From contig NC_052492.1 of the NCBI RefSeq assembly GCF_009730915.1, positions 372,001-436,000 on the forward strand: a stretch of DNA of 64,000 bases, read 5' to 3'. The stretch is from Dioscorea cayenensis subsp. rotundata (taxonomy: Eukaryota; Streptophyta; Magnoliopsida; Dioscoreales; Dioscoreaceae). The notes below the pieces were generated by a model. It saw only the letters and a program-made list of their open reading frames with translations, did no database searches and was not told the origin of the DNA. The position numbers and the translations under genes were made by a program. Shown piece by piece: positions 36,746 to 51,700 of this stretch. Each line of letters starts with the position of its first letter. Positions within the stretch are counted from its first letter, which is position 1.

Positions 36746-39700
36746 ATGGCCAGTGGTACACGCTCCGGAAAAAATCTGAAGAATGAAGACACCCACAGCA
36801 TAAGATGTAGAAGTGCTGGGGTGAAGTCTAAAGATACAGAAGATTTAAGTACTTCTGGTACAACAAGAAATGGTTCAAAGCCTAGGACCAAGAATGGTGA
36901 TCAGAAGGATCTCAGAAATCCAACCAGCTCTGGTTCTGCCGCTACTGACTCATACAGCTTGAGGAGCTCAATGAGGAAAACAGTAAGAAAATCAGAGAGG
37001 CTTGAAAAACAGAACTTGTCACCTCCTTCAGGCACCAGTAAGTCAGAAAGAGAAAGAAAAGAAGGGCCATCAAATACTGTACGAAGGTCTGTGAGGTTTG
37101 ACAAAGCTGGAGTTTCAACCTCTGTTATCTCAAAGAATTCTAGTAAAAGTTCTGGTTCACCATATGCAAACAAGAAAAATATGGAATCAAAGAATGGAAA
37201 AGGCAGAGAAGAAAATAGTGATACTATAATGGTTAGAAAAAGTGCCAAACCATTAAAAAAGAAGAAGCTATTGACTGCACGCAGTTATCGGGCATTGCTT
37301 AGGTCAGAAAAGAAGACTCAAAGATCAGGTATAACAAGTTTTCTTCCATGCCCTAATTATGCTATTAATATTATAGTCAGCTGCAAATTTTGTGCTGTAA
37401 GTGATCTTAACCTAAACTACCTTATTGGTTTTTCTTTTTGATGAAAACAATTGCATTAACAATGACTCAAACTAAATCATCTCTCTCTCTCTTGCGTGTG
37501 TGTGCGTGCGCGCTTGTGTGTTGCGCACGCGTATTTGTGAATTATGAATGACTGCTACTCATATTTCTCTTGTTTCTGTTGCATCCTCATTCTTCCTGTG
37601 TCAATGTTGTTTGTGTTGTAGATGCTACAAGGATGCTTGAAAAAGAGGTCTTTGAATTGGCTAAAGTCAATTCAGGAGCTGATGATTCTGAAGAAGTATG
37701 GGACAATGCTTCACCACAAGATGAGTGCGTTGGAGAGAAGGATTTTGATTTTAATGGGAACACTTTTTGTGAGGATGCTAGAGTATTGGAAGTGGAAGGG
37801 TCTAGTTCTGGCAATGATCATACCTGTGGAAGTGAGCATCCAGAATCTAGTCATTCTAATAGAAAGCGCAAAATAAGTGAGTTCAATGATGAGGAGACTT
37901 CCTCATATTCAAAATGCAATGATAAGCTGAGGAAATCTTCTCCTGTTCAGTTAGTTGTTGAGAATATTTGTGAAGATTCTCAATGGAAGACAAATGAAGG
38001 CAGTAGAACCAAGGTAGATTGCTCAGTGCCCAAGGACTTGGTAACCTCAGAATTAATTGGGTCCAGTTCTGAGGGGAGGTCCCTTGCTGTTGATGTTGGT
38101 TCGGGAAGTGTGGATAGAGCTGAGGGTTCCAAAAGGGCAAAAACAGGTGGTGAATTTGATTCTGATGTCTCAGTTTCGCCATCTAGGATGGATGTTGATT
38201 CCTTATCACCTTCGATAAGAAGAAATGTGGACACTAGCCCTTGTAAGTTCTGTGAAAAACTTCAAAGGTAAATTCATTTCTTTATTCAGGGCTTCAACTT
38301 CCATTTTTCATTTCAATGAATAATCTCATGTCTGGCTGAAGTGCTTGATATCTAAATCTAACTATAGCCATCAGCAGAAGAAGGTACTATCTCAAAGGCA
38401 TTTTTGTTACGTTGTTGTGATTTGTATTAGATTTTGGGAGGCATTTGAGAGCTTTATAATTTGTTTCTAACTTGCCGAACTCTTAATATATTTCGCTTAA
38501 TTTGATAGACGTCTCTTAATTAGAATACTAGGTATCTTATTGGAGGAAATGTATCTAACATGAGCTTGACAAAGTCTCTATGGCTAATTTTGTGCAGGGC
38601 CCATGATAATTCACAACTTCATGAACTCTGCTCGTGCAATGTTGGAATTCAGAGAAATCTGTCTGTTTTACCTGAGGTCTGTCATTTTTTCTCCTTGTTA
38701 CCTTTGGTTCTATGATCTTAATGGTTACCCAATGTGTATTTGACTGTTAAGTCCTGAATTATTTAACTTAAACATTTTTCAGTTTGTTGTTGTTGCTGTT
38801 GGGATCTTTCTTTTTTTTATTTCTTGGATATACAACAATAAATATATGGCCCTGAGCTTGTGTAGTTACAAGATCTAGGATACCTGTTGCTTACTTGCTT
38901 GGTTCCTATGTAGCGGTCAGTTGGATGCATTTGTTAATGTGATATGTTTCACTTAATGGTGCTGTCAATTCAGGATGTATTTTCATGATAAGTGGTCTAT
39001 ACTTGCGCAAATGCACCATCCTAGCAGAATTTATCAGGCAAATGGTACTTCTTTTGGGGCATTTTGGTTTAGCATTCTAACCCTCTAGTCTTTTGTATTT
39101 ATTACCTCTCCTACTATAGTATCACTGGTGTTCCTTCGAATTATGTTACTTTTAAATGTCTTTGCTTTGGTTATTGCTTTCATTCATGTATGTGCTTTTT
39201 GTGGATTCATGCTCACTCTTCCTTTAAAATCTTGCATTAGGATAGAAGGGAACTTGAAATTGCTGATTCTGCACATGGTCCTGAACCCCCAAGTTGTGCT
39301 GATGTGAAAGAGTCTTTGCTATTGACTCCACCAAAAATCTGTCCTAATGCATGTGTCATCTGCAAGCAACCTGGACTGTTATTGTGAGTATCATCTTGGT
39401 CATTGATTCTCCTAATTTTATGGTTGATATAATGTCAACATTGATCACGTCATGTTCATTGGAGTCCTTGGCATGTAAGTTTTGGTACATTGTTCAACAG
39501 AGTCAGTTGTCTTAAAAATGGAGGATTTTCCATTTGTGTTCCATGAATTGTTATTTTGATCATAAAATTATGATTAAGAAGTTTGTATATCTATTGTCTT
39601 TGCAATTATGTTTTCTAGATTATGCATCTATACTGTTAAATTATGGCTTTTTCCTATGGTTAGAATGTTCCATCACTTTCTGTGATCTTACTGATAATAA

Positions 39701-42700
39701 TATTTTGCTCATAGGATCTTGTCTTGATGATTGGGTAGTATGCATAAATCTAAGCATTTTTTATATTTTGTCGCTATTAGCAAAAGGACAGGACTAATTT
39801 AGGAGGTATTCCTGCTAATTGGGCCCCGTAAAGTTTTTCTTACTATACAATTTTGTGAGGCTGTTTTCTCAATTTGAACTTGGAATTTTGTAACCTTGAA
39901 TGGGTTATCTTGTGCAACATGACCTCTCCTTCATATTTTCTCTATTTGCAAAGGATTCAATAATTTGCATTCAAGCGTGATAACAACAGAATTTGATGTT
40001 CAGTCAGAAGGAGATTTTTGAAGGTTTCAATTCTATAATAATATTTGGATTTTTAAAATATCAATTCCCAGAACATAATTTAAGAACTATGCATGTTGCT
40101 ATCCATTTGCTACTCATATTATCATCTATTTTTCTAATTAATCTTGTATATATCTGTGGACCACCAAAAAAAAGAAAAAAAAAAAAGAACAGAAAAAAGC
40201 TGTTGACCATTACATATATCAAAACATGTAGTGTATCTGCTGAGTTGCACCTTAAATGTCAATTTTGCTGCAAATTTCGAACCCAAGGAATTTATGAGTT
40301 TTAAAAAATTCTACTTCAAAGGTGTCTTTAGACTTAGAACTATGCCGCTAGTTGAAGTACTACTTCAAGGCCTCTACCTAGCTGTTCAAAAATCCCCCAG
40401 TTTTCCAATTGTTGGAGTGATCTCCATCACTTGGTGTGCAATCACTGTAATAAGAGTTTGTTTCCTCACTGAATAATTAAACATGCAATCTGCTGTGTCC
40501 ATATAAATGTTCTACATTATTTAATTTATTTTGTTGAATAAGACTTAAAATCTTCTTCTCAGAGTGCTACAATTTACCTTATTCATGAGTTTTTAATATA
40601 ATTTTCTTTCTTTTGATATGTAATTAGAATCCGCTTGATGTGAGCATGCCATTTTAGGTGTTGTGATGGAAAAGGCTGTAAAAGAAGCTTCCATCTCTCA
40701 TGTCTAGATCCGCCCCTAGATGTTGTTCCTCTGGGCATCTGGCTTTGTCATTTATGCATGAAGAAGAAGCTGGAGGTGGGGGTATACTCCATATCTGAAG
40801 GAATAGAAATTGTGTTGGATAAAAAAGATGGTAAGGATAGTTTGTTCTTATTTTGAGAAGGAAAATGGGTAGTTCATCTCTCTTTGTATTAGTTTCATTG
40901 TTTTGATTGTGTTATTAATAAATTGGGATTTCATAGTCAGTGTTGCTTGATGTTCTTTTTGGTGTTGGTTTCTAGCGATGCATGGTGAAAAGCATTATTA
41001 TGTCAAATATAAAAACCTCGCCCATGTACATAATCGGTGGATTCCTGAAAGCCAGTTGCTTGATGAAGCTCCTTTGCTTATGGCTAAATTCAACAGGAAA
41101 CATCAGAAGGAAAAGGTGGTCTCATCATATAGTTAAATTATTGTGAAAAGATTGTTCTTAATGTTCTAGTTTAGGACTAATTTGTCTTTCACTGCTTTTG
41201 TCTTGATTTTGTTCTCAGATCATAAATTGGAAAAAAGAATGGATCGAGCCTCAGCGCCTGCTGCAGAAACGATTGCTGATTCCCCTAGAATTGGTTGATG
41301 GGGAATTTTCTGGGCATGGTGTTAATCCTTTATTTTCCCAGTTTGAATGGTTTGTAAAATGGAAGGGTTTAGGCTATGAGCATGCTACATGGGAGCTTGG
41401 AAGCTCACCCTTTTTATGCTCACCTGGGGCTATGATACTCAAAGAAGATTTTGAAAGGCGCCACAGAGAGGCAAAGAAGGGATCTGACCTTTCAAGACCT
41501 GACAAGGTTTTTCTTTTTTGGGCTTCATTCCTGCAAGATCTTATATGGGAATAGACATTTCTGCTTTTTTAGATCCTTTCTGACTACTTGTTCACTGTTC
41601 TTAGTTTGTTACTTCACTTTTTCGCCATTTAATTGTTCTTTATTTATCTCTGCTAGCATTTAACTCGTTTAGTTTGTTCCTTTTGGAATTGCACAGCTCT
41701 TTAACTTGATTTAGCCTTGAGAGGTGATGATACTTATGCTGGATATAATAAACTATTAAGTAACTGTGGCTGTTTATAACACCATCCCTATGCCAAAAAG
41801 TTGGACACTTTTATATTTATTTTGATATTGCAACAGTACAACCTGTTTATTGGTAAAAGCAAAATTGTTATAGTAGTCCTGTTCCCCAATTGAAACTTAG
41901 GCATAGTGTGTTTCTAAGAGATGGGCGCCTGGATTTAAGAAGAGTAGAGACTTATTACTCTATGTTGTTTGGTAAATCATTCTGCTTTTGAAATTTCTGT
42001 TTCCTTTTAACTAACTAGTTTCTCAAACCTGTCTGAAGTCAAAAGCCCATGCGAAAAAAAAGGAAAAGATTATTAACTTAGAAAATGGAATTTGTGCATC
42101 ATTACAAAATTCACATGCATCCTGATCCTTTTTCTTTTTTCTTTTTTTTTTAAACCTCTGTGATGTGCTTATTGCTTCTGAAGGAATTTCATATTGCTTT
42201 TATATTCACTGTTATTATCTGCTTATTGCTTCTGAAGGAATTGGATAGTGCTTTTATATCTTCACCAATATTATGAAGTTGCCATAGCAAATTCCAATGT
42301 TTGGGTTATGGGTTTCTTTAGTACTCTGAATTCTCTTTATTCCCTAGCATTCATTTGTGTTCCTTTAATTCTGATCAGAAGTAAACTTTATTATATTCAG
42401 GCTTTGAGTGTGAAGAAAGTTCCTTCTCAGAAACTTTCAACGTTTCCTGACAAGATCTCATCAGAGCTTGATAATGATCATTTAAATGCTATCAACCGGC
42501 TTTGTGAATTTTGGCATAAATCACGTAATGCGCTACTCATTGATGATCAGGTTAGTTGCCTTTGTGCGGCTGATTTTTGGAGTTCACATTATTCTAGTTT
42601 ATTATCAGCTAGACTGACAATTGTGAAAAAAATAAAGTTAAATGCTCTCTTTGATTAAGTGAATGTAAGAGCTGTCAATTTAATGCAATAATGGAAGGTA

Positions 42701-45700
42701 TTGGGTGCAAATTTTCTTTGGCGGCTCTTACTTGATGCTGATGCTTGTAATATTTTAAATGGCTGAACACATGTTACTTGACCCCTATAAACTGAAAGGC
42801 TTTAAGGTAGCATGATGAAAGGCCTAGATTTATGTAGTCATATCCATATTACTAACTTAACCTGTGTGGCACTATTATTACTCTAGTACACCTGTTGATA
42901 GGTGCTGATTTATAATAACAAGCCACTTTGCACATAAATCAATTAAGCTTTGATACCAAGTTAGATTCAAATCAAACACATATTACTAGGGTTTTGTTCA
43001 ACCTAAAAATGTAAACACTAGATTTATATGTTCATATCCTTTGTTTACTGACTTAACCAACGTGGGACTATTTGTTACTATGACAGTTATACTCATGGCT
43101 CAATATTTTTTCCTCATAAAAGTGCACCGTGAAATACCTCATGATATTGTTCTCTTAATTTCTTTTGGCATTCCTTAAGCTGGTGGCATCCTATGCTGCT
43201 AACTGTGGAGCAAAATTGTCATTACCATACTTAATTGTGAGTATCTAATATTTTGGTTTTCCTTTCTCTTTCACTAGGCCAAGACGTTTTATTCATGGAA
43301 TCCTGATGCAGTTTACTTTTGTTGTTATTGGATTCTTTTGTATTATCTTGCTGAATAAACTTATCATTTTATTATGATGGATTTCCAAATTAGATATTTA
43401 GATTGCCACTCAAGTTTCTGGATATTTTTGGGGGAAGTTCTTGATGATTTATTTTTATAACTTTTATTATTATTATTATTATTGTATCGGATGGTATAGA
43501 AGGCTGTTATTCTTGTTTCACCATGTCGACCATATCTTGACAGGAACATATTATCAAATCAATACTGTTCATATCATCAATATATTTGGACTGCTGTCGA
43601 CCTTTCCTCATTATTTCAACTGTAAATGCTCTTTCATCATGGGAAACTGAATTCTTACGGCTGGCGCCATCAATGAATGTTGTTGCCTATTGTGGAAATA
43701 AAGATGCCCGGAAGATTATTAGGACCTTGGAATTTTATAACAGTGCTGGTTGCATTCTGTTTCAAGTACTTTTATCCAATTATGATGTTGTTGCTGAGGT
43801 AATTGATTGTTCTTATTTCTTTCTTAAGGCACATAGTAACTATGTGTTATAAAATGCTTTTCTTTTAGAGCCTTCAATGTAAGTCTGCAAATGTTAATTG
43901 CCAATTCCTGCAGTTTTTTTTTATTCCATATGTCACGCTTTGTCAACATGTTAATGTATTTTGATGCTTTGTTCAGGATTTTGAAAATTTAGTTTGCATT
44001 GGTTGGGAGGCTATTATAGTTGATTATTGCCAACATGCGAGGGTCTCCAAACATTTTGAACTGCTTAAGAATCTTTCTTCTGATTTCAGGCTGCTTTTGT
44101 TGAAATGTCCATTGAAGGTATTAATGAGTTTTTATTAGTTTTCTAATTGATTCCATTGCCAGAAGATTTTCTCATTAACTTGTGAATTTTGCAGGATAAC
44201 CTTGCTGAGCACCTGAGCCTGCTCTCATTCCTTGATTCAGGAGGAGAGGAGAATACTAGCAGTTTTAATCTTGATTCTGGAGATTCTGCTGGAACGTTTG
44301 CTATTCTGAAAGAGAGATTTGCACATTATTTGGCATATGAGCGCAAATCAGACTCCTCAAAGTTCACAGAGTTCTGGGTCCCTATTCAGCTTTCACATGT
44401 ACAGCTGGAACAGTATTGTGCTACTTTAGTTTCAAGCTCAATTGTTCTTCGTTCATGCTGTAAAGTTGATCATGTTGGAGCTCTTCGTGACATCCTTATT
44501 TCCACCAGGCAGGCAAGGATTAGCAGTGGCAGCATATGAATATGTTGACATACTTTATGTTTGTTTTCATTTTTCCTATTATATTTTATTCTTTATTTTG
44601 TGATGTTTGTTTTATTTTTTATTGCAGTGTTGCGATCATCCTTACTTGGTTGATCAACTGTTGCAAAGTTCACTGACCAATGGTCTTGCATTATCTGAAT
44701 ATTTGGATGTTGGTATAAAGGCCAGTGGCAAACTGCGACTGCTTGATAAGCTTCTTCAGGAGATAAAGAATAGAGGTTTGAGAGTGGTAATACTTTTCCA
44801 GGTGCGACGTTGTTCTCATTTTTTTGAAGAGTTATCTACTGTGTTATTGTAAATCTCGTATGCTGTCTATGTTTATGTTTCAAAATGCACTGATTATGAA
44901 CAAAACTAAGTGAAGCCTTGAAATATCTGCAAACTAATTTGTTAATATTCTTTCATTCTTTGGGCGTGTGTTTTTTAGGATACCATGTGCACTTTTATTT
45001 AAAAGCTATAGAAAAGGAGAATTCAAATCCTAGCCACTGACCATATTCTTGTCTCTTATGTTTGCATAAAAATTGGGTTAAAGAAGTCCATAGTGTTCTC
45101 AACTTTGTGTGAATAACAAGGTTGTGAGATATGCCTTTCTTGAGAATCATTTCAATAGTTTACTGGATGGATACAGATATAACAACTTGGGCACCTTTTC
45201 TTTTGTGCTTCCATTCGCCAAATAAAGCAACCAATGTTTGTGGTCTTAGTCTGTTCCTTCTTGGTATTGGTGACGTGCTGTATAGTACTGGCACTTGCAG
45301 TGCTGAAGGTTAATGCACAAACCTGTTGCATGAAATTGTATGACCTCCGATTCCTTTGTTGCCATTTTAGGTATTCTTGTGTGCTAAACAGGAAGATTTT
45401 TTAGTCTCATGTGTTTGAACTACATCAGTCTGGTCAGTTGGCTCGCACTGTTCCTATATGTCTTACATAAGGTGACACTAAATTTTGCAACTTTAGATCT
45501 TGGAAACTGCAAATATGACATGCCCAATCTATTTATTCCTGCCAACTGGATCAGGTGAAGTGGGGTAACTGGAAGCAGCAGAATACGCTATGACTTGGAT
45601 GTAATGGATGTTGGCTAAAGAAAATTGTGGCACTGTGGAGGCTATTTTAAAGAGGAATTGTCGTATAAGTAGTAGAACATTCCAATGAAAGCATGAAGGC

Positions 45701-48700
45701 TCTTTTATTTTCTGGCAAGGATTAACACCACTGAGTATAATGATTTGATATTTGAATTTTTATGAAAGTGAACATTGCCTAGCTGGACACTGTAATAAGT
45801 AACCACCGCCATAGATTAGGATCTTCTAGAGCTCAGGTAGATTGAGCATGTTGTTAAGCAGGTTGATTTATCTAGGATTACATTTCCTTTTCTCCTGAAA
45901 GTAAATGAGCTAACCTGAAGAAAACTTCATTAGAGTATTTAACAGTTGATAGCTTGGTGTATGCAACAAATTCTTGAATCAATTCTCAAAATTAAGTTTG
46001 AAAATTTTTAGAGGATTTTCCTGCATAGTACTTGTTTTTAAGGTACTTTTTGGTGGTGTTATTAAATTGCTGTCTGTGAGCCTCTGGGGGAAGCTTGATT
46101 CATATTCCCATTTTTATGTGTTTTTCTTGTTTCAGCTTTTATGATTATTGTTTACTCTTACTTACCATTAACTTGGATCAGGTGTCGTTCTATTTTTCTG
46201 AGATATTCCTCTTATAGCTTTGTGGTAGGCTTTATATTGGGCATGGAACTTTGTCTTGCAGCTGTCCTTTCTCTTAGGGACCTTACCTTTAAATCATGAA
46301 TATTTTTTTGCTTCGAAATCTCTTGCATTGCTAGTAGGGTTGTTACCACTATGGTTCTCACATAAGTGGATGGTTTTCTCAATGGTTGTTTTGTTCATTA
46401 GACTCTTTTTTTTTATGGGCATAAGAGATATTCCTTTGGTCTTTGGTGATATGTTTCTGTCATTTGTTAATCATGATTAGTGGCTTTGTAACTCAACTTT
46501 TCTTATATAGTGATAAAAGCAAACTTATTCCTTGGTTGTATAACTTTTCCCTGTTTTTCTTTTTGATATCTCAGTCGATTGGGGCTGCTAGGAATTCTAT
46601 TGGTGATATTTTGGATGATTTTTTGCGTCAGAGGTTTGGTGCTGATTCCTATGAACGCGTAGATAGTGGATTGATTATGTCAAAGAAATTAGCTGCTCTG
46701 AATAAGTTCAATGATAAGAGTAATGGAAGATTTGTGTTTTTGATTGAAAATCGAGCTTGCCTTCCCAGCATTAAACTTTCATCAGTCGATGCTGTTGTCA
46801 TATTTAACAGTGATTGGAATCCACTCAATGATTTTAGGGCCCTTCAAAAAATCAGTATTGAATCAGAATTTGAACAGATGAAAGTTTTCCGTCTGTATTC
46901 ATCTTTTACAGTGGAAGAGAAGGTCTTAGCATTCTCTAAACAAGACTCTACTCTTGAGAGCAATATTCGGAGCATAATTCGTAACCATAGCCATTCTTTG
47001 CTGAGTTGGGGCGCCACCCACCTATTCAGCAAACTTGATGACTTTCACAAACGTGATGATTCTGTTGATTTGCTTGATAATTCTGGCGAGGACTTATTTC
47101 TGGAAAAAATTGTCTCAGAACTTTTGGCACAATTACCTAAAAAATTTGAAAATAACAGCTCAAGTGATTGCTCAATTTTAATCAGAGCACCTCAAAGCGG
47201 AGCTTCATACTCAAGGAACATTATCTTGCTTGGTGAAAAAGAAAGAATTTCTTCTATGGATGGAGATCTTTCAGGGTTCTGGTCAAATTTACTGGAAGGA
47301 AGGAACCCTCGTTGGAAATACATTTCTGAACCATCTCAGAGGAGTCGCAGAAAAGTCCATTGTGCTGATTCATTTGCTAAATTACCTGAAGCAGATACTG
47401 AAGAAGTTAGGAAAAAACGTAGGAAAATTGTTAATGACTCTATTGACCAAATTTCTCTTCAAGATACTACAAAGGACATCTCTAGTGGCATTGGTGCTGC
47501 CGTACCTGCCAAGATAGCCCTTCCAAGCAATACTAGTCAAGCAACTTTTACTCCAATTGTTTTGAATAGTATCTCCAAAGAAGCAGGTAATATATATGAT
47601 AGAACGCAGGAGGCATTCCACACTGCCATTTCCTTTTCATTTGTTGAGTTTACTGCAGTTTTATTTTGTCATCCAGGTTACATGAATTCTCTTCAATGTG
47701 CAGAAGGAGCTAAGTCCCAACCCAATCTGAAGTCTCTGTGCACGCCTGGTTCAGTTACTGCCAATAATGTAATTGTTCATCTGCATCTATCTCTGTCTTC
47801 TTGTGATGTATTAGTACTACATTAGCCTTTTTTGTTTGAACAGGATGGAAGGGAAAAATTACGCCATGCACAAAGAAACCTCCATCTTTTGTTGAAACCA
47901 GAATTATCAAGCTTATGTGGAACTTTGAGGCTTCCGGTACTCATTTTCCCTTTATGTTGACATTGTAAGCTAGAGTAAGGTCAGATTATATATGTTTGTT
48001 GCTTTTGCTCTTTATGTAGGTGGATGTCAAGTGTCTGGCTGAAAAGCTTCTTGAATATGTCATGAATAACCACCTCGTGGTTCGAGATCCTGAGACTATT
48101 CTGCAGGCATTGAAAATATCGCTGGTTAGAATTACTCTCATCTGCATTTTTTTTTTGTGCTGAAGTGGGATTTTTATTTTTTTATTAATCTTTTCCAGAA
48201 AATATGGCCTTGCTACTTTGCATGGTCGCATATTTTCTGTGGAGTGTCTTTCATATCGTCATTCTTTGGGTGTGTTTTGTAGGTGGGATTTGTATTCTTT
48301 CTAATTCTAGAAAAAGAACTAATTTGTATACAGAAGGCAGCTTCAAGAGCTGGATTTTCATTAACAGGGAGTTCACTTGAGGGGATGTCATGTGGTTTAA
48401 CTTAGCAATTAATTGTTAGGACAAATACCAGTACTTCAAATAATGACTGAGATTGCTATACACACATACACTGTAAGTGTAACTTCACAATTACCCTTGC
48501 TGTCAATGACACATAATGGTAGTGTTCATCTGCAAGTCAGAGTTCATTGATCAACTTGTCCTTTGTGCTTGCCTTGGCCTTATTTTGATGAGGAAGACTT
48601 AAGAATATAGTGGGATTTATGATATTCTAATTTATGCGTGACTTAGGTGGAACCACATTGGTCTGACTAAAATTGTTTCTCTCCCCTTGTTTATTCATAA

Positions 48701-51700
48701 TTTTTCTGTTCTCCGTTTTCAAGCTTAAATGTGTAGGAAACATACGACCATCTCTTGGCAAATCAACAAAAGGTGCCACGCCACATTTTTAAAGCATTTC
48801 TGTTCCAGTGCTTTAAAACCGAGAAGATGTGGTAGATTTGGAGAGTTGGGTTGTAGTCACAAAACCTTGAAGATTCTCTAAGCACATGAGTAACTCTTTA
48901 TGTTCACAAACATGCACATGTTCATGCATCAGATATGTAGACATTTGAAAGAGCATTATGGAACAAAATCATATGTTCAATTCTCCTGCTTAATTCAATA
49001 CAAAAAAGCAAATTTAAATTGATCAGCATTTATGCCTGAGTGGATGGTCAATTGTCACAAAAAGACACCCATATATTGGAAGCAATAATTGGGCACTCTG
49101 ACACGAATGTGTGCTCCCACCAACCATAGGGTTTCCTCTAGTAATAAATAACCATTAAGAATTTGATTGGTGAATAACTTTTATTTACTTTCGATGAGTT
49201 CTTGCAGTACACTTTCTCCAGGCTTGTTTTGGGTCTGAATCTGTATGGTAAATGATTAACTTCTTCTTTGATCCATGTTTGTTACCATAGTAACTTAGTT
49301 ATATATATATATAGATGCTCAGATCTGTGTAGCAGGTGGTCACTTTTTATTTCTGTAGCTACTTCATATCCTTCTATGTTCTTTATTATTGCGGGCATGA
49401 TTGTTTTATTTGCTTTGAGGCCTACAAGTAATTATTCTGTTTAACTTTTAGTGTTGGCGAGCTGCTTCTTTCTTGAAGTACAAGTTGGATCATGGAGAGT
49501 CACTTGCACTTGCCAGAAAGTACTCGAATTTTGAGTGCAGTTATGATCAAGCCTATTCTGTTTATTCAAAGCTGCGTATGCTGAAGAAGAAGTTTTCCTG
49601 TCAATCTGGCGCATTAAAGGTTGACAATATCCTGAATACTCCAGAGAATCAATTATCTGCTGCAGGGTCAGATCTTGCTGACTCTCTTGCATCGGTGGAA
49701 GATTCAGTATCTTTAGCATCATCCCGTCGAGTGCTTGAAGGGACTGAAATCAAGAAGAGTCCCAATTCTGGAAAGAACTATGAAAATGTTAATCCTGTGA
49801 ATGAAGAAATGTCTGAACGTGGAACTACTGGAAAGCTTAGTCTGCACTTGAGTTCATTTAAAATGAAAACTGATTCAATTGAGAAAATCTTTTTAAGAAG
49901 GGAAGAGAACCTCCTCCTAAAGCAACAGTTGGAATTTACTGAGTTAGTTGGACGAATGGAAGAGGAAAGGACAAGATTGAAGGAGATATATGATCTCCAG
50001 TTGAACTCTATCTATTCTCAGCATGTTGATTTTGCAATAAGGAATGGAAAGATAAATTTATTGAATGAAGAGTTCTTCAATAGTATGTCTAAATTTGATC
50101 AATACGTGAAATGCCAGCATAAAAAACTTGCCACAATGCAGGTTGATGCAAGGCGTAAGGATAGACAGATAAAACATCATTGGTTGAGGGAAGTTAAAGC
50201 TGGTAGGTCGGCTGAATCATTTGATAGGTTGCCTTTGTCGGAATCTGGATTCTGTCTGGAGGAATTCAAGGTCAATGAGATTACAGCTTCTCTTGGTTGG
50301 ACTGATGGAACTAGTATACCCAACTCTGTTTCAGATCCCGCACTGCCGTCCGATTGTCAAGGCATTGATCTGATTTCTGGATGCCTTGCAGTCTCTTTTA
50401 AATCAGGAGAACTATCTGCTGAACCTCCTGCATTTAGTCCCAACAGAGGAGAAACTCATCTTGAAAGCTCATCTACTGAAAGCCTCACAAATGCTTCACA
50501 AGTTGAGACATGCACTGTGCTGGTGGTGACTGAAAATCCGGTTCCTCAACAATGCACTGTGTCTCCAATATCTGTTGCACCTGATAAATTGCTTATTGAC
50601 TCTGTAATTGTAGCATCTGTTGATGACAAACTACATGGCAGTACAGATAATTCTAATGGTCCATGCTCTCCACAAAATCTCCAGGTTAATGTTCCCTTGG
50701 CTGAGATATCACAATCTAGCGGTGAAACTCATGCATCAGTAGACCAGGTATTGATTATAGTCCAAGTTTATTTCATCTATCTGAAATTTTTTTTTATCAC
50801 ATTTGAAAATCTGGTTTCTTGAATTTTTTGAAGTGCTGGTTCCTTGTGAGTAAACCTAACTTATGAAGATGACCCCATGGGTTTTTTTTCCAGCCTAGGG
50901 TGTAATTGAGAAGAAATATTGATCTTTTTTTGAGATTTCTCCTTGCTAGTGATTGAATTTCTAGGCAAAAAGGGAATTAGCCATGCTATCACCTATGAAA
51001 GTGGAGGGAATTAATGTCTTCCTTTCTTTTGAAATACGTGAGAAGCAGATGAATAATTATCTGCTTCCGGAAGAAATCGAAGAATTTCATTGGGGTTAAA
51101 ATAGTATCTCATTTATTTGATGCTGATTGCAGACTCAAACCAATTATTATTATTTGATAGCATTACCTGGGCAGTTTTAAATTTTCCAGGATGGGTCACT
51201 GAGTTTGGTCAGACTCAGTACCCTGGATTGGAGTCTCTACCATTTTCAATTTGGCTCGGTCATGCATTATATTTTGCCTGATTGGTCAACTCTGCTGAGA
51301 TAGCGAACCTCGTTATTTGACATGTAGATGTGTGCCAACATGTTATTTTTATTGTTTATTTTTTTGTGCAGCTTGCAAGTGTGTCATAATATTTTGTGTA
51401 TGGATGAAAAGGTTTTATTATGATAATATGAATTGTCATGACCAGGTGCCCTCTCCTGAAGTGAGTCAAAGGCCAGATGGCAACCAAGGCTGTAGTTCTC
51501 TGATTGAAACTGTGGAACCTCTTCTACATTCTGCTGATCAGCCTACTACATGCCATGCTTCTGATGTCTCACACCACTTTCAGGTTCAGGCGTCGTCATC
51601 TACTGACATGACTACAGTACAGATGATGTTACCTACATTAAATGAGGGAGGTGCCATTAATCAGATAGATCATTCTACACGACAAACTGAAGATTGCCTG

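Noticed and set aside
36901..37248. Minus-strand ORF of 115 codons opposite the MOM1-like first exon
   Set aside because: Antisense shadow of a Ser/Lys-rich coding exon; no family resemblance.
39384..40657. Small ORFs in a MOM1-like intron
   Set aside because: Low complexity, bounded by good splice sites of flanking coding exons; no homology.
43180..43236. Extra MOM1-like exon
   Set aside because: Phase-compatible, but the SNF2-like sequence reads straight from NALLIDDQ to EHIIKSILF without it. Kept only as a possible cryptic exon.
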